From assembly GCF_027943725.1 (NCBI RefSeq), contig NZ_AP025696.1, positions 969,501 to 1,033,500 of the forward strand: a DNA stretch of 64,000 nt. Reading direction: 5' to 3'. The notes beneath the pieces were generated by a model. It made no database searches, was not told where the DNA came from, and was given only the letters and a program-made list of their open reading frames with translations. Shown here piece by piece: positions 33,789 to 43,229 of this stretch; position 1 is the stretch's first letter, and each line of letters starts with the position of its first letter. The translations under genes and the position numbers were made by a program. This DNA is from Nitrosophilus kaiyonis (GTDB lineage Bacteria > Campylobacterota > Campylobacteria > Campylobacterales > Nitratiruptoraceae).

Positions 33789-34919
33789 TTATTTTTTTTC
33801 TAAAATGTGTAATTTCCCGTTATTCCAAAAAGCTTCTTTAAATTTATCTTGACTAATAAGTCCAAAAACTTTTTCAATATTTTTTTTATAAGCATTTTTT
33901 GAAAAATTTTTTAATATAAGATTATATCCATTATAAGTAATTTTTTGTATTTTATCACTATCTTTTAAAAGGTAATAAATTTGTTCTTCAATATTTTTTT
34001 GGTCTACTTTTATATAATGAATATTTTCAATAAATCCATAATCTTTCATATTTTTAAAAGGGTCACAATAAAGAAGTGATTTTAAAGCTGGAATTTCTAT
34101 AAATTTTCTTACAAACATATCAAGTTCACTACCATCAGTATAGCTTATTTTAGAATTACAAATTGCCTTTTTGAATAAATAAGAAAGAATTTTATGATTA
34201 AATTTATATTTTTTTTTGTCAAAACTATTGAATATTTTTCTAAGTTTTAATAATAGCCATTGGTCATATAATTTAATATTTTTTTTGTTTTTTAATATTT
34301 CATATAAATATTTTCTTCTTTTATATAAAACTCCTAAAATTGCAATATCATATTTTTTTTGATTAAACTTATTACAAAATTTTAGTTCATTTTTATCTAC
34401 AACATGGTGAAAAGGTAAAATTTTATAATCTTCAATAAATTCGTTTCCAAGTTCAATATTAGAACCAAATTTTTTAAAAATAAATTCATCTGATGCATTG
34501 GTATTTAAATATCCTTTTTTAAATCCTCCAAAAAGATATGCATTTTCTGGAATATTTTCCCAAAAATTTTGACCATGACTATACCAATCGGATCTTACAA
34601 ACATTATAATAATTGGTTTTTTTGTTTCTAATAACAATGGTAAAATTTTTTTATGAGCTAAAATTATTTTTTTGAAATTTTCAGGAAAATATTTTATATC
34701 TATTTTTTTAGGAGCAAATTTATCATGATAAAGAAAAGAGTAAAAATGTAAAATATATATATCATTTAATTGCAAGTAATTTTCTAAATATTTTTTATTT
34801 TTAATTTTGGAAGCATTAAAAATTTTAGTATTAAAATTTTCAAAAAAAATATCTGTAAAAATTTTTTCACTAGGATTTCTATTAGGTATATCCTCATAAA
34901 ATAAGCCTATATTAATCAA
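33789..34919 (-). CDS. CgeB-like glycosyltransferase (GT-B, putative)
   Basis: 376 residues, soluble. The C-terminal region YTDGSELDMFVRKFIEIPAL (about 262-281) followed by LLYCDPFKNMKDYGF matches the R-x-(F/Y)-E-(I/A)-P-A pattern of CgeB-type glycosyltransferases, in which a Glu contacts the nucleotide sugar. The N-terminal half is less conserved and contains FVRSDWYSHGQNFW. Start is TTG 34919, overlapping the P-loop gene by 8 bases. Sugar and acceptor are unknown. Confidence 0.6.
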   Translation of the reverse strand: MINIGLFYEDIPNRNPSEKIFTDIFFENFNTKIFNASKIKNKKYLENYLQLNDIYILHFYSFLYHDKFAPKKIDIKYFPENFKKIILAHKKILPLLLETKKPIIIMFVRSDWYSHGQNFWENIPENAYLFGGFKKGYLNTNASDEFIFKKFGSNIELGNEFIEDYKILPFHHVVDKNELKFCNKFNQKKYDIAILGVLYKRRKYLYEILKNKKNIKLYDQWLLLKLRKIFNSFDKKKYKFNHKILSYLFKKAICNSKISYTDGSELDMFVRKFIEIPALKSLLYCDPFKNMKDYGFIENIHYIKVDQKNIEEQIYYLLKDSDKIQKITYNGYNLILKNFSKNAYKKNIEKVFGLISQDKFKEAFWNNGKLHILEKK

Positions 34920-35421
34920 CTGAAGCCTCTATATAATAATCAAACTTATAGTTTTCTGTATTTAAAAATTCTAAATTTTTATTTTTTATAATACCATTTC
35001 TAAGTTTTAATCTTTTTATTCTTTCTTTTTCATTTAAAGTTAATTTGATTAAGATATCACATTTTTCAATTCTAAAAAAAGGATTAGCACTAATGTAGAA
35101 TATAATTTTTTTTCTTGGTATTAATTTTATAAAAGGATAAAGATTGTCTTTATTTGTGTATTTTATTTTTATTTTTCTTTTTATTAATCCACCAAAATAC
35201 TCTTTTGTCATTACAGAATCATCAATAACTGCTATCTCTTTAGGTTTATATTTTCCAAAACCATTCTTTCTAATGAATTTTCCCAATGTAGATTTTCCTA
35301 CTCCGCTTTTACCAGATATTGCTATAAGAACTCTTTGCTTGTTTTGCAATAATTTTTGTACAGCTGTTTCTAACTCTTTCAAAAAATTATATTTTCCTTT
35401 ATTCAGGTTTAATTTTGGCAT
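34912..35421 (-). CDS. P-loop NTPase, kinase-like, in LPS core operon
   Basis: 169 residues with Walker A GKSGVGKST (about residues 37-45) after the strand VLIAIS. A likely Walker B or acceptor-binding strand is AVIDDSVM (about 64-71), and a KERIKRLKLRNG lid-like segment lies near 130-142. Size and motif order resemble small-molecule kinases such as uridine or adenylylsulfate kinases, but no family is certain. It overlaps both neighbours, so it belongs to the LPS operon and may phosphorylate a core sugar or precursor. The stated start lies inside the preceding gene by 23 bases. Confidence 0.6.
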   Translation of the reverse strand: MPKLNLNKGKYNFLKELETAVQKLLQNKQRVLIAISGKSGVGKSTLGKFIRKNGFGKYKPKEIAVIDDSVMTKEYFGGLIKRKIKIKYTNKDNLYPFIKLIPRKKIIFYISANPFFRIEKCDILIKLTLNEKERIKRLKLRNGIIKNKNLEFLNTENYKFDYYIEASVD

Positions 35422-36160
35422 ACAAAGAACCTAAAAAATTGTTAGAAAAAATTGTTAGTTGTTTTTTTAACCATTTTTCATCTTTTTTTATTGCAATTCT
35501 TTTGATTTCATCTAGACTGTTATCGTTTATGTTTATACCTCTTTTTGTAGTATAAAATATTTCATATCCAAATTTTTTCCCTAATTGTATCAAATTTTTA
35601 TCATATTTTCCTCTTGGCCAGCAAAGATGTGTACTTTCAAATCCTAATCTTTTTTTTATTATTTCTTTTGATTTTTCAAACTCTTCATCCCAAGAGCATT
35701 TTTCAAAATAAAAATCTCGATGTGTATGTGTATGACTATGAAAATCAAAAACATCACTCATTTTTTCTATCTCATCCCAACTTAGAATTACTTTAGAAGG
35801 TTGTAATGGGGCTATTTTTTTACAATCTTTATGCTGCATTGGTTCAAATTTTTCATTTTTCTTACTAGCATGTTCTATCCAATTTGTAACAATAAACAAA
35901 GTAGCTTTTAGATTATATTTTTTCAATATTGGATATGCATAAATAAAATTATCTCTCCATCCATCATCAAAAGTTATAAGTACACTTTTTTTAGGAACTT
36001 TTAATTTATCTTTTTTGTATAGGAAAAATTCATCACTACTTAAAGTATAATATCCATTTTCAGCTAAATATTTCATCTGATTATCAAACTGTTGAATTGA
36101 ACTGGCTATAAATCCCTCTTTTGGCAAAATATGATGATACATTAAAACTGGAATACTCAA
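35399..36160 (-). CDS. NodB-type polysaccharide deacetylase (cassette unit 2)
   Basis: 253 residues. PVLMYHHILPKEG opens the fold. LITFDDGWRDNFIYAYPILKKY (about 61-82) carries the Asp-Asp metal pair, FDFHSHTHTH (about 138-147) the two metal His, and HLCWPRGKYD the catalytic Arg region. No signal peptide, so it acts on a cytoplasmic lipid-linked intermediate. It shares FIYAYPILKKYN, CWPRG and the IKRI ending with the deacetylase at 37224-38057. Overlaps the GT4 gene by 4 bases. Confidence 0.85.
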   Translation of the reverse strand: MSIPVLMYHHILPKEGFIASSIQQFDNQMKYLAENGYYTLSSDEFFLYKKDKLKVPKKSVLITFDDGWRDNFIYAYPILKKYNLKATLFIVTNWIEHASKKNEKFEPMQHKDCKKIAPLQPSKVILSWDEIEKMSDVFDFHSHTHTHRDFYFEKCSWDEEFEKSKEIIKKRLGFESTHLCWPRGKYDKNLIQLGKKFGYEIFYTTKRGININDNSLDEIKRIAIKKDEKWLKKQLTIFSNNFLGSLYAKIKPE

Positions 36161-37239
36161 GATAAAACCTTTTTATAAATATTTAGAACTTTTTTACCCA
36201 TCGATTTTTTTGAAAAATTATTTATTATAAACTCTCTTCTTTCTTTATTTCTTTCTTTTTCATTCAATATATATTGCTCAATATTTTGGACTAAATCTTT
36301 TGGATTTAGGGGCTTTGCTAATAAAAAATTATTTTTATAAAAAAGGTCTTTTGTACTTCCAACATCAGTTGCAACTACTACTTTATTCATCATTAAAGCT
36401 TGAATTACAGCTTGAGGAACACCTTCGCTTTTAGAGCTATTTACTAAGATATCAATAGCGCAAAGATATTTTTCTGGATTTCTTATATGACCTAAAAGTG
36501 TGAAATTTTTTAAATGATAACTATTTATAAGATTTTGTATTCTTTTTCTGCCTGGTCCATCACCTGCAATAAAAAATTTCAGATTATTATATTTTTCATT
36601 TAATATTTTAGCTGCTTCAACAAAATCTTCATGCCTTTTTACACTTCTTATGACTCCTAATGCTCCTATTGCTATCTCATTATCTTTAATACCAAATTTT
36701 TCTCTTTCTTTTTTCCTATCACATTTTGAAGGAGCAAATATATTTTCATCTACACCAGTTGGAATAGACTCTATTTTATTTGGGTCTATTCTATTATTTT
36801 TTATCATATCCTCTTTTACTTTTTCACCTGTTGTTATAATAAAATCTGCTAATTCATTTATAAAATTTAATCTGCTTGGATTTATTGGATTTGACAAATG
36901 TCTTGTTCTTATAAATTTAGCTTTTGCAAATTTTGCAGCAAGACCACCAACCCAAGTATCTTTCCCACTATGGGTATTTACAATATCGATATTATTCTCT
37001 TTTATTATTTTTAAAAGTGAAAAAAATGTTTTAAAATCAAAACTTCCTTTAAATGGCAAAGTAAATACTTTAAATCCTCTTTTAATAGCTTCATCTTTTA
37101 TTTTTGCATGCTCTCTTGTAGCCAAAAAAAGCTCAACTCCAAGTTCTCTTAAAATTTCCATCTCATTAATAATTCTGATCTCTTGTCCGCCCCAACCATC
37201 GGACCATTCTGTATGTAAGACTTTTATTTTCTTTTCCAT
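36157..37239 (-). CDS. GT4 glycosyltransferase (cassette unit 2)
   Basis: A 360-residue GT-B protein. Start KVLHTEWSDGWGGQEIRI has the Gly-rich acceptor loop. FIRTRHLSNPIN, SIPTGVDENIF, IAIGALGVIRSVKRHEDFV and SSKSEGVPQAVIQALMMNKV follow, the last being the donor loop with Gln for the second Glu. It closely parallels the GT4 at 38038-39129, including HTE...GWGGQ at the same place. Expected to transfer a HexNAc that the adjoining deacetylase then modifies; this is inference. Confidence 0.83.
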   Translation of the reverse strand: MEKKIKVLHTEWSDGWGGQEIRIINEMEILRELGVELFLATREHAKIKDEAIKRGFKVFTLPFKGSFDFKTFFSLLKIIKENNIDIVNTHSGKDTWVGGLAAKFAKAKFIRTRHLSNPINPSRLNFINELADFIITTGEKVKEDMIKNNRIDPNKIESIPTGVDENIFAPSKCDRKKEREKFGIKDNEIAIGALGVIRSVKRHEDFVEAAKILNEKYNNLKFFIAGDGPGRKRIQNLINSYHLKNFTLLGHIRNPEKYLCAIDILVNSSKSEGVPQAVIQALMMNKVVVATDVGSTKDLFYKNNFLLAKPLNPKDLVQNIEQYILNEKERNKERREFIINNFSKKSMGKKVLNIYKKVLS

Positions 37240-38057
37240 TTTCTTTTTATCTTTATCCTAAATTCTCTAAAATTTGAGTATATTTTTGATATTAAAGGAT
37301 TAGAATAGATAGAGAGTTTTCTATTTACTCTATCTATATAATCTTTTTCATTTCCATTCCAAGAAGAGCAATCAATTCTTTTTATTGTATACAGATCATC
37401 TCCTTTATGAAAAGCTCCATCTATTGTAGAAAAAGCAAAAGTGTATGGAGAGTTTTTAATAGCTTTTAAAGCAATATCATCAAAAGCACCTCTTGGCCAA
37501 CAAAACCCATAATATTCTTTTGTTTCTATATTTTTAATGAATTTATATGAATTAATCATCTCATTATAAATATCTTCATACTCTTTATTTTTGCAAACAA
37601 AATGATTAACTGTATGACTATCAAAATCAATTAAGCCACTCTCTTTCATAGTTTCTATCTCATTAATATTTAAAAAAAGATTTTTATCAGGTAATCTATC
37701 TAACTCTTTGTGGATTTTAAAATAGGGAAGTTTATTTCTATTAATCCTCTCATCTTTTATAAAACCAGTTATTATAAAAATAACTGCCGGAATATTATAT
37801 TTTTTTAGTATTGGATAAGCATAAATAAAATTATCCAAATATCCATCATCAAAAGTTAACAAAATAGATTTTTTAGGTAGATTTTTATTTTTAAAAATAA
37901 AATCTATAAAATCTTTATATGATATAAAGTTGTAATTTTTTTTCAAATTTATTATTAATTTTTCTAAAAGTTCAGGTGGGATTGTTAAAATATCTCTATT
38001 AGGATTTATATGGTGAAAAGTTAAAATATTTACAATGTTACTCAATAATCTCTCCAT
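37224..38057 (-). CDS. NodB-type polysaccharide deacetylase (cassette unit 1)
   Basis: 277 residues. ILTFHHINPNRD, ILLTFDDGYLDNFIYAYPI (about 61-79, metal Asp pair), DFDSHTVNHF (about 146-155, metal His pair) and YYGFCWPRGAFDD are all in place. The tail KISKIYSNFREFRIKIKRKWKRK is strongly basic and may bind membrane or the LPS backbone. It overlaps both GT4 neighbours by 15-20 bases. Confidence 0.85.
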   Translation of the reverse strand: MERLLSNIVNILTFHHINPNRDILTIPPELLEKLIINLKKNYNFISYKDFIDFIFKNKNLPKKSILLTFDDGYLDNFIYAYPILKKYNIPAVIFIITGFIKDERINRNKLPYFKIHKELDRLPDKNLFLNINEIETMKESGLIDFDSHTVNHFVCKNKEYEDIYNEMINSYKFIKNIETKEYYGFCWPRGAFDDIALKAIKNSPYTFAFSTIDGAFHKGDDLYTIKRIDCSSWNGNEKDYIDRVNRKLSIYSNPLISKIYSNFREFRIKIKRKWKRK

Positions 38058-39129
38058 ATAATTTTTTCAATCTATTTTCCAATACCTCTTCACTATAATT
38101 TTTAGATACAAAATCAAATGAGTTTTCACTCATTTCTTTTCTTAAATTTTCATTTTCTATTAATTTTATTGTTGCATTAGTTAGTTTTTTAGTATCTAAA
38201 AAAGGAACAGTAAAACCATTATATCCACTTTTAATAAGTATATTCATAGGTTCTATATCATAAACAATTATTGGTAAAGATGCAGCCATTGCTTCAAGGA
38301 TAACTGTACCCAAGCCTTCACTATGAGAAGGAAATAAAAAAATATCAAAATCTTTTACTATTTTTGCTCCATCTTCTCTAAAGCCGGTCCAAATAATTCT
38401 ATCCAATTCATAAGCATTTTCATAAAAAAAGCTATCTATTTTATCTTTTGCATCTTTTGAATAGTTACCGCCAAAAACTACATAAAGATTATCATATCTT
38501 TTTAAAACCTCTTTTGCAACTTCAAAAAAATCATAAACGCCTTTTTGTTTTGTAAGAGATGTGAAAACTCCTAAAACTATAGAGTTTGAAGGAATATTAA
38601 ACTCTTTTTTTAAAATAGGTAAAGTTTCATTAAAATGCTTTATATCAACAGCATCAGGTAAATAAAAAAGATTTTTTTTATGAACTCCAATTTGTAGAAG
38701 ATAATTTTTTACACTAGGACTAATATATATGATTTTATTAAAAAGAGATTTATGTAAAATTTTTGATAAAAATCCTTTTATTGGGAATAGATTATGCCTT
38801 TCTCTTATTAGGTAAGGTTTTTTGGAACTTAAATTTCCTGCAATTGCTACTATCCAGCTATCAGTTGAACCATGTGAGAAAATTACATCAATACTATTTT
38901 CTTTTATAAATTTTAAAAAAAAAGGAATAGTTTTATGAAAATTTTTTTTATTCATCTCTATTTCAATGACTTTTATCCCATATTTAAAAGCTTTTTCTTT
39001 AATTTTTGCATTGGGATTACATATCAAAAAAACATTATGACCAAGTTTTTTTGAAATAATTAACTCTTTTAAAGTTTTATTTTGCTGTCCGCCCCAGCCT
39101 TTTAATGTTTCAGTATGTAAAATATTCAC
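38038..39129 (-). CDS. GT4 glycosyltransferase (cassette unit 1)
   Basis: A 363-residue GT-B enzyme. MNILHTETLKGWGGQQNKT opens it. YLPDAVDIKHF, VLGVFTSLTKQKGVYDFF and FPSHSEGLGTVILEAMAAS (full E-x7-E) complete the GT4 picture. ATG 39129 overlaps waaQ by 4 bases. First half of a GT4-deacetylase pair repeated directly downstream. Confidence 0.85.
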   Translation of the reverse strand: MNILHTETLKGWGGQQNKTLKELIISKKLGHNVFLICNPNAKIKEKAFKYGIKVIEIEMNKKNFHKTIPFFLKFIKENSIDVIFSHGSTDSWIVAIAGNLSSKKPYLIRERHNLFPIKGFLSKILHKSLFNKIIYISPSVKNYLLQIGVHKKNLFYLPDAVDIKHFNETLPILKKEFNIPSNSIVLGVFTSLTKQKGVYDFFEVAKEVLKRYDNLYVVFGGNYSKDAKDKIDSFFYENAYELDRIIWTGFREDGAKIVKDFDIFLFPSHSEGLGTVILEAMAASLPIIVYDIEPMNILIKSGYNGFTVPFLDTKKLTNATIKLIENENLRKEMSENSFDFVSKNYSEEVLENRLKKLYGEIIE

Positions 39130-40211
39130 TTTATCATCTCTTTAATATTTTGTTTTATCTCTTCTAAATTCATTTGAATTAGACAATCACTAATTTTACT
39201 TCCATTACATCCATCTTTTCCGCATGGTACACAATCCCAATCTTTTTGTAAAACTCTATGTTTTCCCATAGATTGATTACCTTTTGTTTTTATATATTTG
39301 CTTTCCATAAGATTATTGTCCCATGGGCCCCAATGAAATGCAGCACTTGGACCAAAAAAAGATAAAACAGGAATATCATTAGCTGCACTTATATGCATTA
39401 TAGCAGTATCAACACCTATAAAAATCTTTGCTTTTTTGTTTAAAGCTGCAGTCTGTTTTAAAGATAATTTTCCAGATAAATTGATTGGATTGCTTTTGCA
39501 ATAGTTTAAAATATTTTCAATTTTTTTTAACTCTTTTTGTATTGGTGCAGCTGTCAATACAACTTTGTATCCTAACTCATTTTCACAATAATCAATAATT
39601 TTAGCCATAATTTGATCATCAATACATTTAAATAGCCAACGAGAAACCGGATGAATATGTACAAATTTTTTTTCATTTATATTAAAATCATTTAATATCT
39701 GTTTTATCTTGTCTTCGTCTTTTTTACTCCAAAAAATTTCAACTCTTTTTTCTAAAGGCTCTTTATCAAAGGCTTTTAATATATCAAAATGAGTTTCAAC
39801 CATATGTCTAAAACCAAGATTAGGAAGTTTATAGTTTATAAATCTATTTAATATCTTATTTTTTCTTGATGGATATCCAATGATTTTTTTTGCTCCGCTA
39901 AATATTGCTAATAAAAGTCCCCTATCGCCTCTTGTAGTGTTTATTACAATATCATATTTTTCTTTTCTTATATTATTTGCAAATTTTATCTCCTCATAGA
40001 CTCTTTTTAAAAAATTTAGATTTTTTAATTTCTCTCTTTTATATATATGGATTATATTGATATTTGGATTTAAAGATATCATATCCTCTGTACCTTCATT
40101 TAAAGCAAAATCTATAGATGCTTTTGGAAAATGAAGCTTTAAATTTTTTAATAATGGTGTGGTTAGTAATACATCACCTATATTTCTAAATTTAATAATT
40201 AAAATTTTCAA
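39126..40211 (-). CDS. waaQ: heptosyltransferase, GT9 (WaaQ-like)
   Basis: 361 residues. LKILIIKFRNIGDVLLTTPL is the WaaQ/WaaF-type start. HIHPVSRWLFKCI, FIGVDTAIMHISAAND and VLSFFGPSAAFHWGPWDN form the donor site. A Cys-rich CVPCGKDGCNGSKISDC tail follows. I chose TTG 40211, with AAAAGG six bases upstream, because it begins at the conserved strand. An in-frame TTG at 40235 would add eight basic residues. Likely adds a side-chain heptose to the core. Confidence 0.83.
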   Translation of the reverse strand: MKILIIKFRNIGDVLLTTPLLKNLKLHFPKASIDFALNEGTEDMISLNPNINIIHIYKREKLKNLNFLKRVYEEIKFANNIRKEKYDIVINTTRGDRGLLLAIFSGAKKIIGYPSRKNKILNRFINYKLPNLGFRHMVETHFDILKAFDKEPLEKRVEIFWSKKDEDKIKQILNDFNINEKKFVHIHPVSRWLFKCIDDQIMAKIIDYCENELGYKVVLTAAPIQKELKKIENILNYCKSNPINLSGKLSLKQTAALNKKAKIFIGVDTAIMHISAANDIPVLSFFGPSAAFHWGPWDNNLMESKYIKTKGNQSMGKHRVLQKDWDCVPCGKDGCNGSKISDCLIQMNLEEIKQNIKEMIK

Positions 40212-40915
40212 TCTTTTCCTTTTATATATTTCCAAAAGGTATATTCGCTATAAAGTTTTGCAATAACAAATCCCTCCCATCCATCTAAAAAACCAAGATT
40301 TAATATATACATTTTTAAAAAAGTCCAAAATGGATTAAAAATTGCTTTAATTCTGTTTTTTTTAGCACCTAAAGATGAATATCTATTTTGTTTATTAATA
40401 AACTCTTCAATATTTTCATATGCATAATGTTTCATATAGCTTTTTAATTCACCTATTTTTCCATCAACTATAACTTTTTCATGAACTTCATCTTCACTAA
40501 ATCTAGCTTTATTTCTATCAAAAAGCCTTACTGTTTTATCTGGATAAAGTCCTCCATATTTGATTGGTTTTCCAAAAAAATAGTTTAATCTTGGAACTTC
40601 GTATGCATCATATTTTGGATTTTTTAAAACCTCTTTTATTTCGTTTTGTAGTTTTTCAGTGATAATTTCATCGCTATCTAAAACAAATATCCATCGATTT
40701 TTTGCTAAATCAATAGCTTTTTGCTTTTGTTTACCAAAGCCAAGCCATTTTTGAAATTCTACATTTGCTCCCAACTTTTTTGCAATTTCTACTGTTTTAT
40801 CAGTTGACCCACTATCAAGAATTAATATTTCATCTGCAAAAGAGGCACTTTTTATAACTTCATTCAAATATTTTTCGCTATTATATGTAATAATAGCAAT
40901 TGATAATTTATTCAT
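40208..40915 (-). CDS. waaE: LPS core glycosyltransferase, GT2 (WaaE/KdtX-like)
   Basis: 235 residues. LSIAIITYNSEKYLNEVI, EILILDSGSTDKTVEIAKK, FQKWLGFGKQKQKAIDLA and WIFVLDSDEII (DxD) are the WaaE hallmarks. RLFDRNKARFSEDEVHEKV follows and the tail contains a hydrophobic amphipathic stretch. WaaE places a beta-1,4-glucose on heptose I. ATG 40915 gives the family start; longer in-frame starts at 40927 and 40942 lie within the upstream gene. Confidence 0.87.
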   Translation of the reverse strand: MNKLSIAIITYNSEKYLNEVIKSASFADEILILDSGSTDKTVEIAKKLGANVEFQKWLGFGKQKQKAIDLAKNRWIFVLDSDEIITEKLQNEIKEVLKNPKYDAYEVPRLNYFFGKPIKYGGLYPDKTVRLFDRNKARFSEDEVHEKVIVDGKIGELKSYMKHYAYENIEEFINKQNRYSSLGAKKNRIKAIFNPFWTFLKMYILNLGFLDGWEGFVIAKLYSEYTFWKYIKGKD

Positions 40916-41741
40916 TAAAATACCCATTTTCAAATGTTTCAAGATTGATAGGAAGTTTTAAACTATTCGAAATATGTTTTAAATAGTTTTTATGCTTTTC
41001 AAACTCTTTAATTTTTTCGTAATCATTGTATTTAGATATTGCATTTACAATATCTAAATCACACAGTTTAAGTTCTTCTTTATCATTACATAGTGTATTT
41101 GCAAAAAGTTCTTTATAAAATATATGAATTCCATTATCCAAAATTTTTCGTAGCATATTACCATAATTGTATATTAATTTATCAATATCTAAATCATAGA
41201 TTTTAGAATCATTGAAAAAATCTTCTGCATAGCTTCCTTTATCTCCTTTTTGCGACAATTTTTGAAATATAAAATCTAAAGTAAAACTATCTTTTTCCTC
41301 TTGTGATATATAAATAGATTTTGATGGAATATATTTATCATTTTTAAAAGCATAAAATATAGGTACAATAGATGGAATATTTAAATCCTTTAAAATAAAG
41401 TATAGTGAAAAAGCTTTTTTTGCTAATGTTCTTCTTAAAATATTTCTTTTATAAATTGTTGTTTTGCTATATTTAGATTCATAGATTTTATAAAGTTTTA
41501 AATATATTTTTAGTTCTTTATTATAGAATGTATATCGATAGTCGCTTTTGTGTACGAGAGTAAAATCTTTTTTTTCTTCAAAATTTAAAATTATTTTTTT
41601 TATATCTTCTAAATTAAACTCTTTATTAAATTCTCCTGTCCAAGTGTTGTATTGAAAAGATTGAGAATATTTTTTATAAGAGTTATCTAATACCTGTTTT
41701 GTTTTAAAAGCATCGATTGAATAAAAGATTTTTTTTATCAT
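40908..41741 (-). CDS. LPS-core kinase-like protein (WaaP/Kdo-kinase fold, putative)
   Basis: 277 residues resembling the protein-kinase-like LPS sugar kinases. An N-lobe ELKIYLKLYKIYES could hold the ATP-binding Lys. FSLYFILKDLNIPSIVPIFYAF mimics the hinge. NGIHIFYKELFANTL looks like the catalytic loop (H-x-D-x4-N pattern with Glu for Asp), and LKLCDLDIVN the metal-binding D-x-x. The Glu substitution makes activity uncertain. It overlaps waaE. Phosphorylation of a core heptose or Kdo is inferred from fold and context. Confidence 0.5.
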   Translation of the reverse strand: MIKKIFYSIDAFKTKQVLDNSYKKYSQSFQYNTWTGEFNKEFNLEDIKKIILNFEEKKDFTLVHKSDYRYTFYNKELKIYLKLYKIYESKYSKTTIYKRNILRRTLAKKAFSLYFILKDLNIPSIVPIFYAFKNDKYIPSKSIYISQEEKDSFTLDFIFQKLSQKGDKGSYAEDFFNDSKIYDLDIDKLIYNYGNMLRKILDNGIHIFYKELFANTLCNDKEELKLCDLDIVNAISKYNDYEKIKEFEKHKNYLKHISNSLKLPINLETFENGYFNE

Positions 41742-42825
<1,084 letters not shown>

Positions 42826-42836
<11 letters not shown>

Positions 42837-43191
42837 TATTTTTATCCTTAAGATATTTTATCAGACCATTAATCATTTTTTTAATTCTTAAAGCTTTATT
42901 AAGAATTTTGTTTTCATTTACTAAAAAATTTAACCTTTGAGCTAATATTAATTGAGTTTCAAGTTCAGATAAAGAACCTAAAGCAATATATAAAAATTGT
43001 ATAAATTCTTTATTGCTTTGTCTTGCTGCTCCTTCTGCAATATTGCTTGGTATAGAAATTGCAGATCTTTTTATTTGAGAAGTTAAACCAAAAAGCTCTT
43101 CTTTTGGAAAGTTTAATGTTATTTTATAAATATCTTCCACTAATTCCATAGATAAATTCCATACATCTAAATCTTTATGTTCTTTTGCCAT
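42826..43191 (-). CDS. four-helix-bundle protein, S23/IVP family (copy 2)
   Basis: 121 residues with the same signature as the copy at 27320: [38 protein letters not shown], and [19 protein letters not shown]. By eye about half the residues agree between the two. ATG 43191 follows AAGGTTAAGA. It lies between ugd and the UDP-GlcA epimerase, separates two genes of one pathway, overlaps the epimerase start, and is flanked by inverted ACGAATT words. Confidence 0.88.
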
Positions 43192-43200
43192 TCTTAACCT

Positions 43201-43229
43201 TTTACGAATTACGCTTTACGTTTTACGAG
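43201..43229 (+). repeat. ACGAATT-type word, second arm flanking four-helix gene 2
   Basis: TTTACGAATTACGCTTTACG and continuation. It contains the complement of the CGTAATTCG found at 42795-42825, and it supplies the stop codon of ugd. Confidence 0.7.

Noticed and set aside
36650-37261. 203-residue plus-strand open frame
   Set aside because: Antisense shadow of the GT4 gene at 36157-37239; low-complexity hydrophobic translation only.
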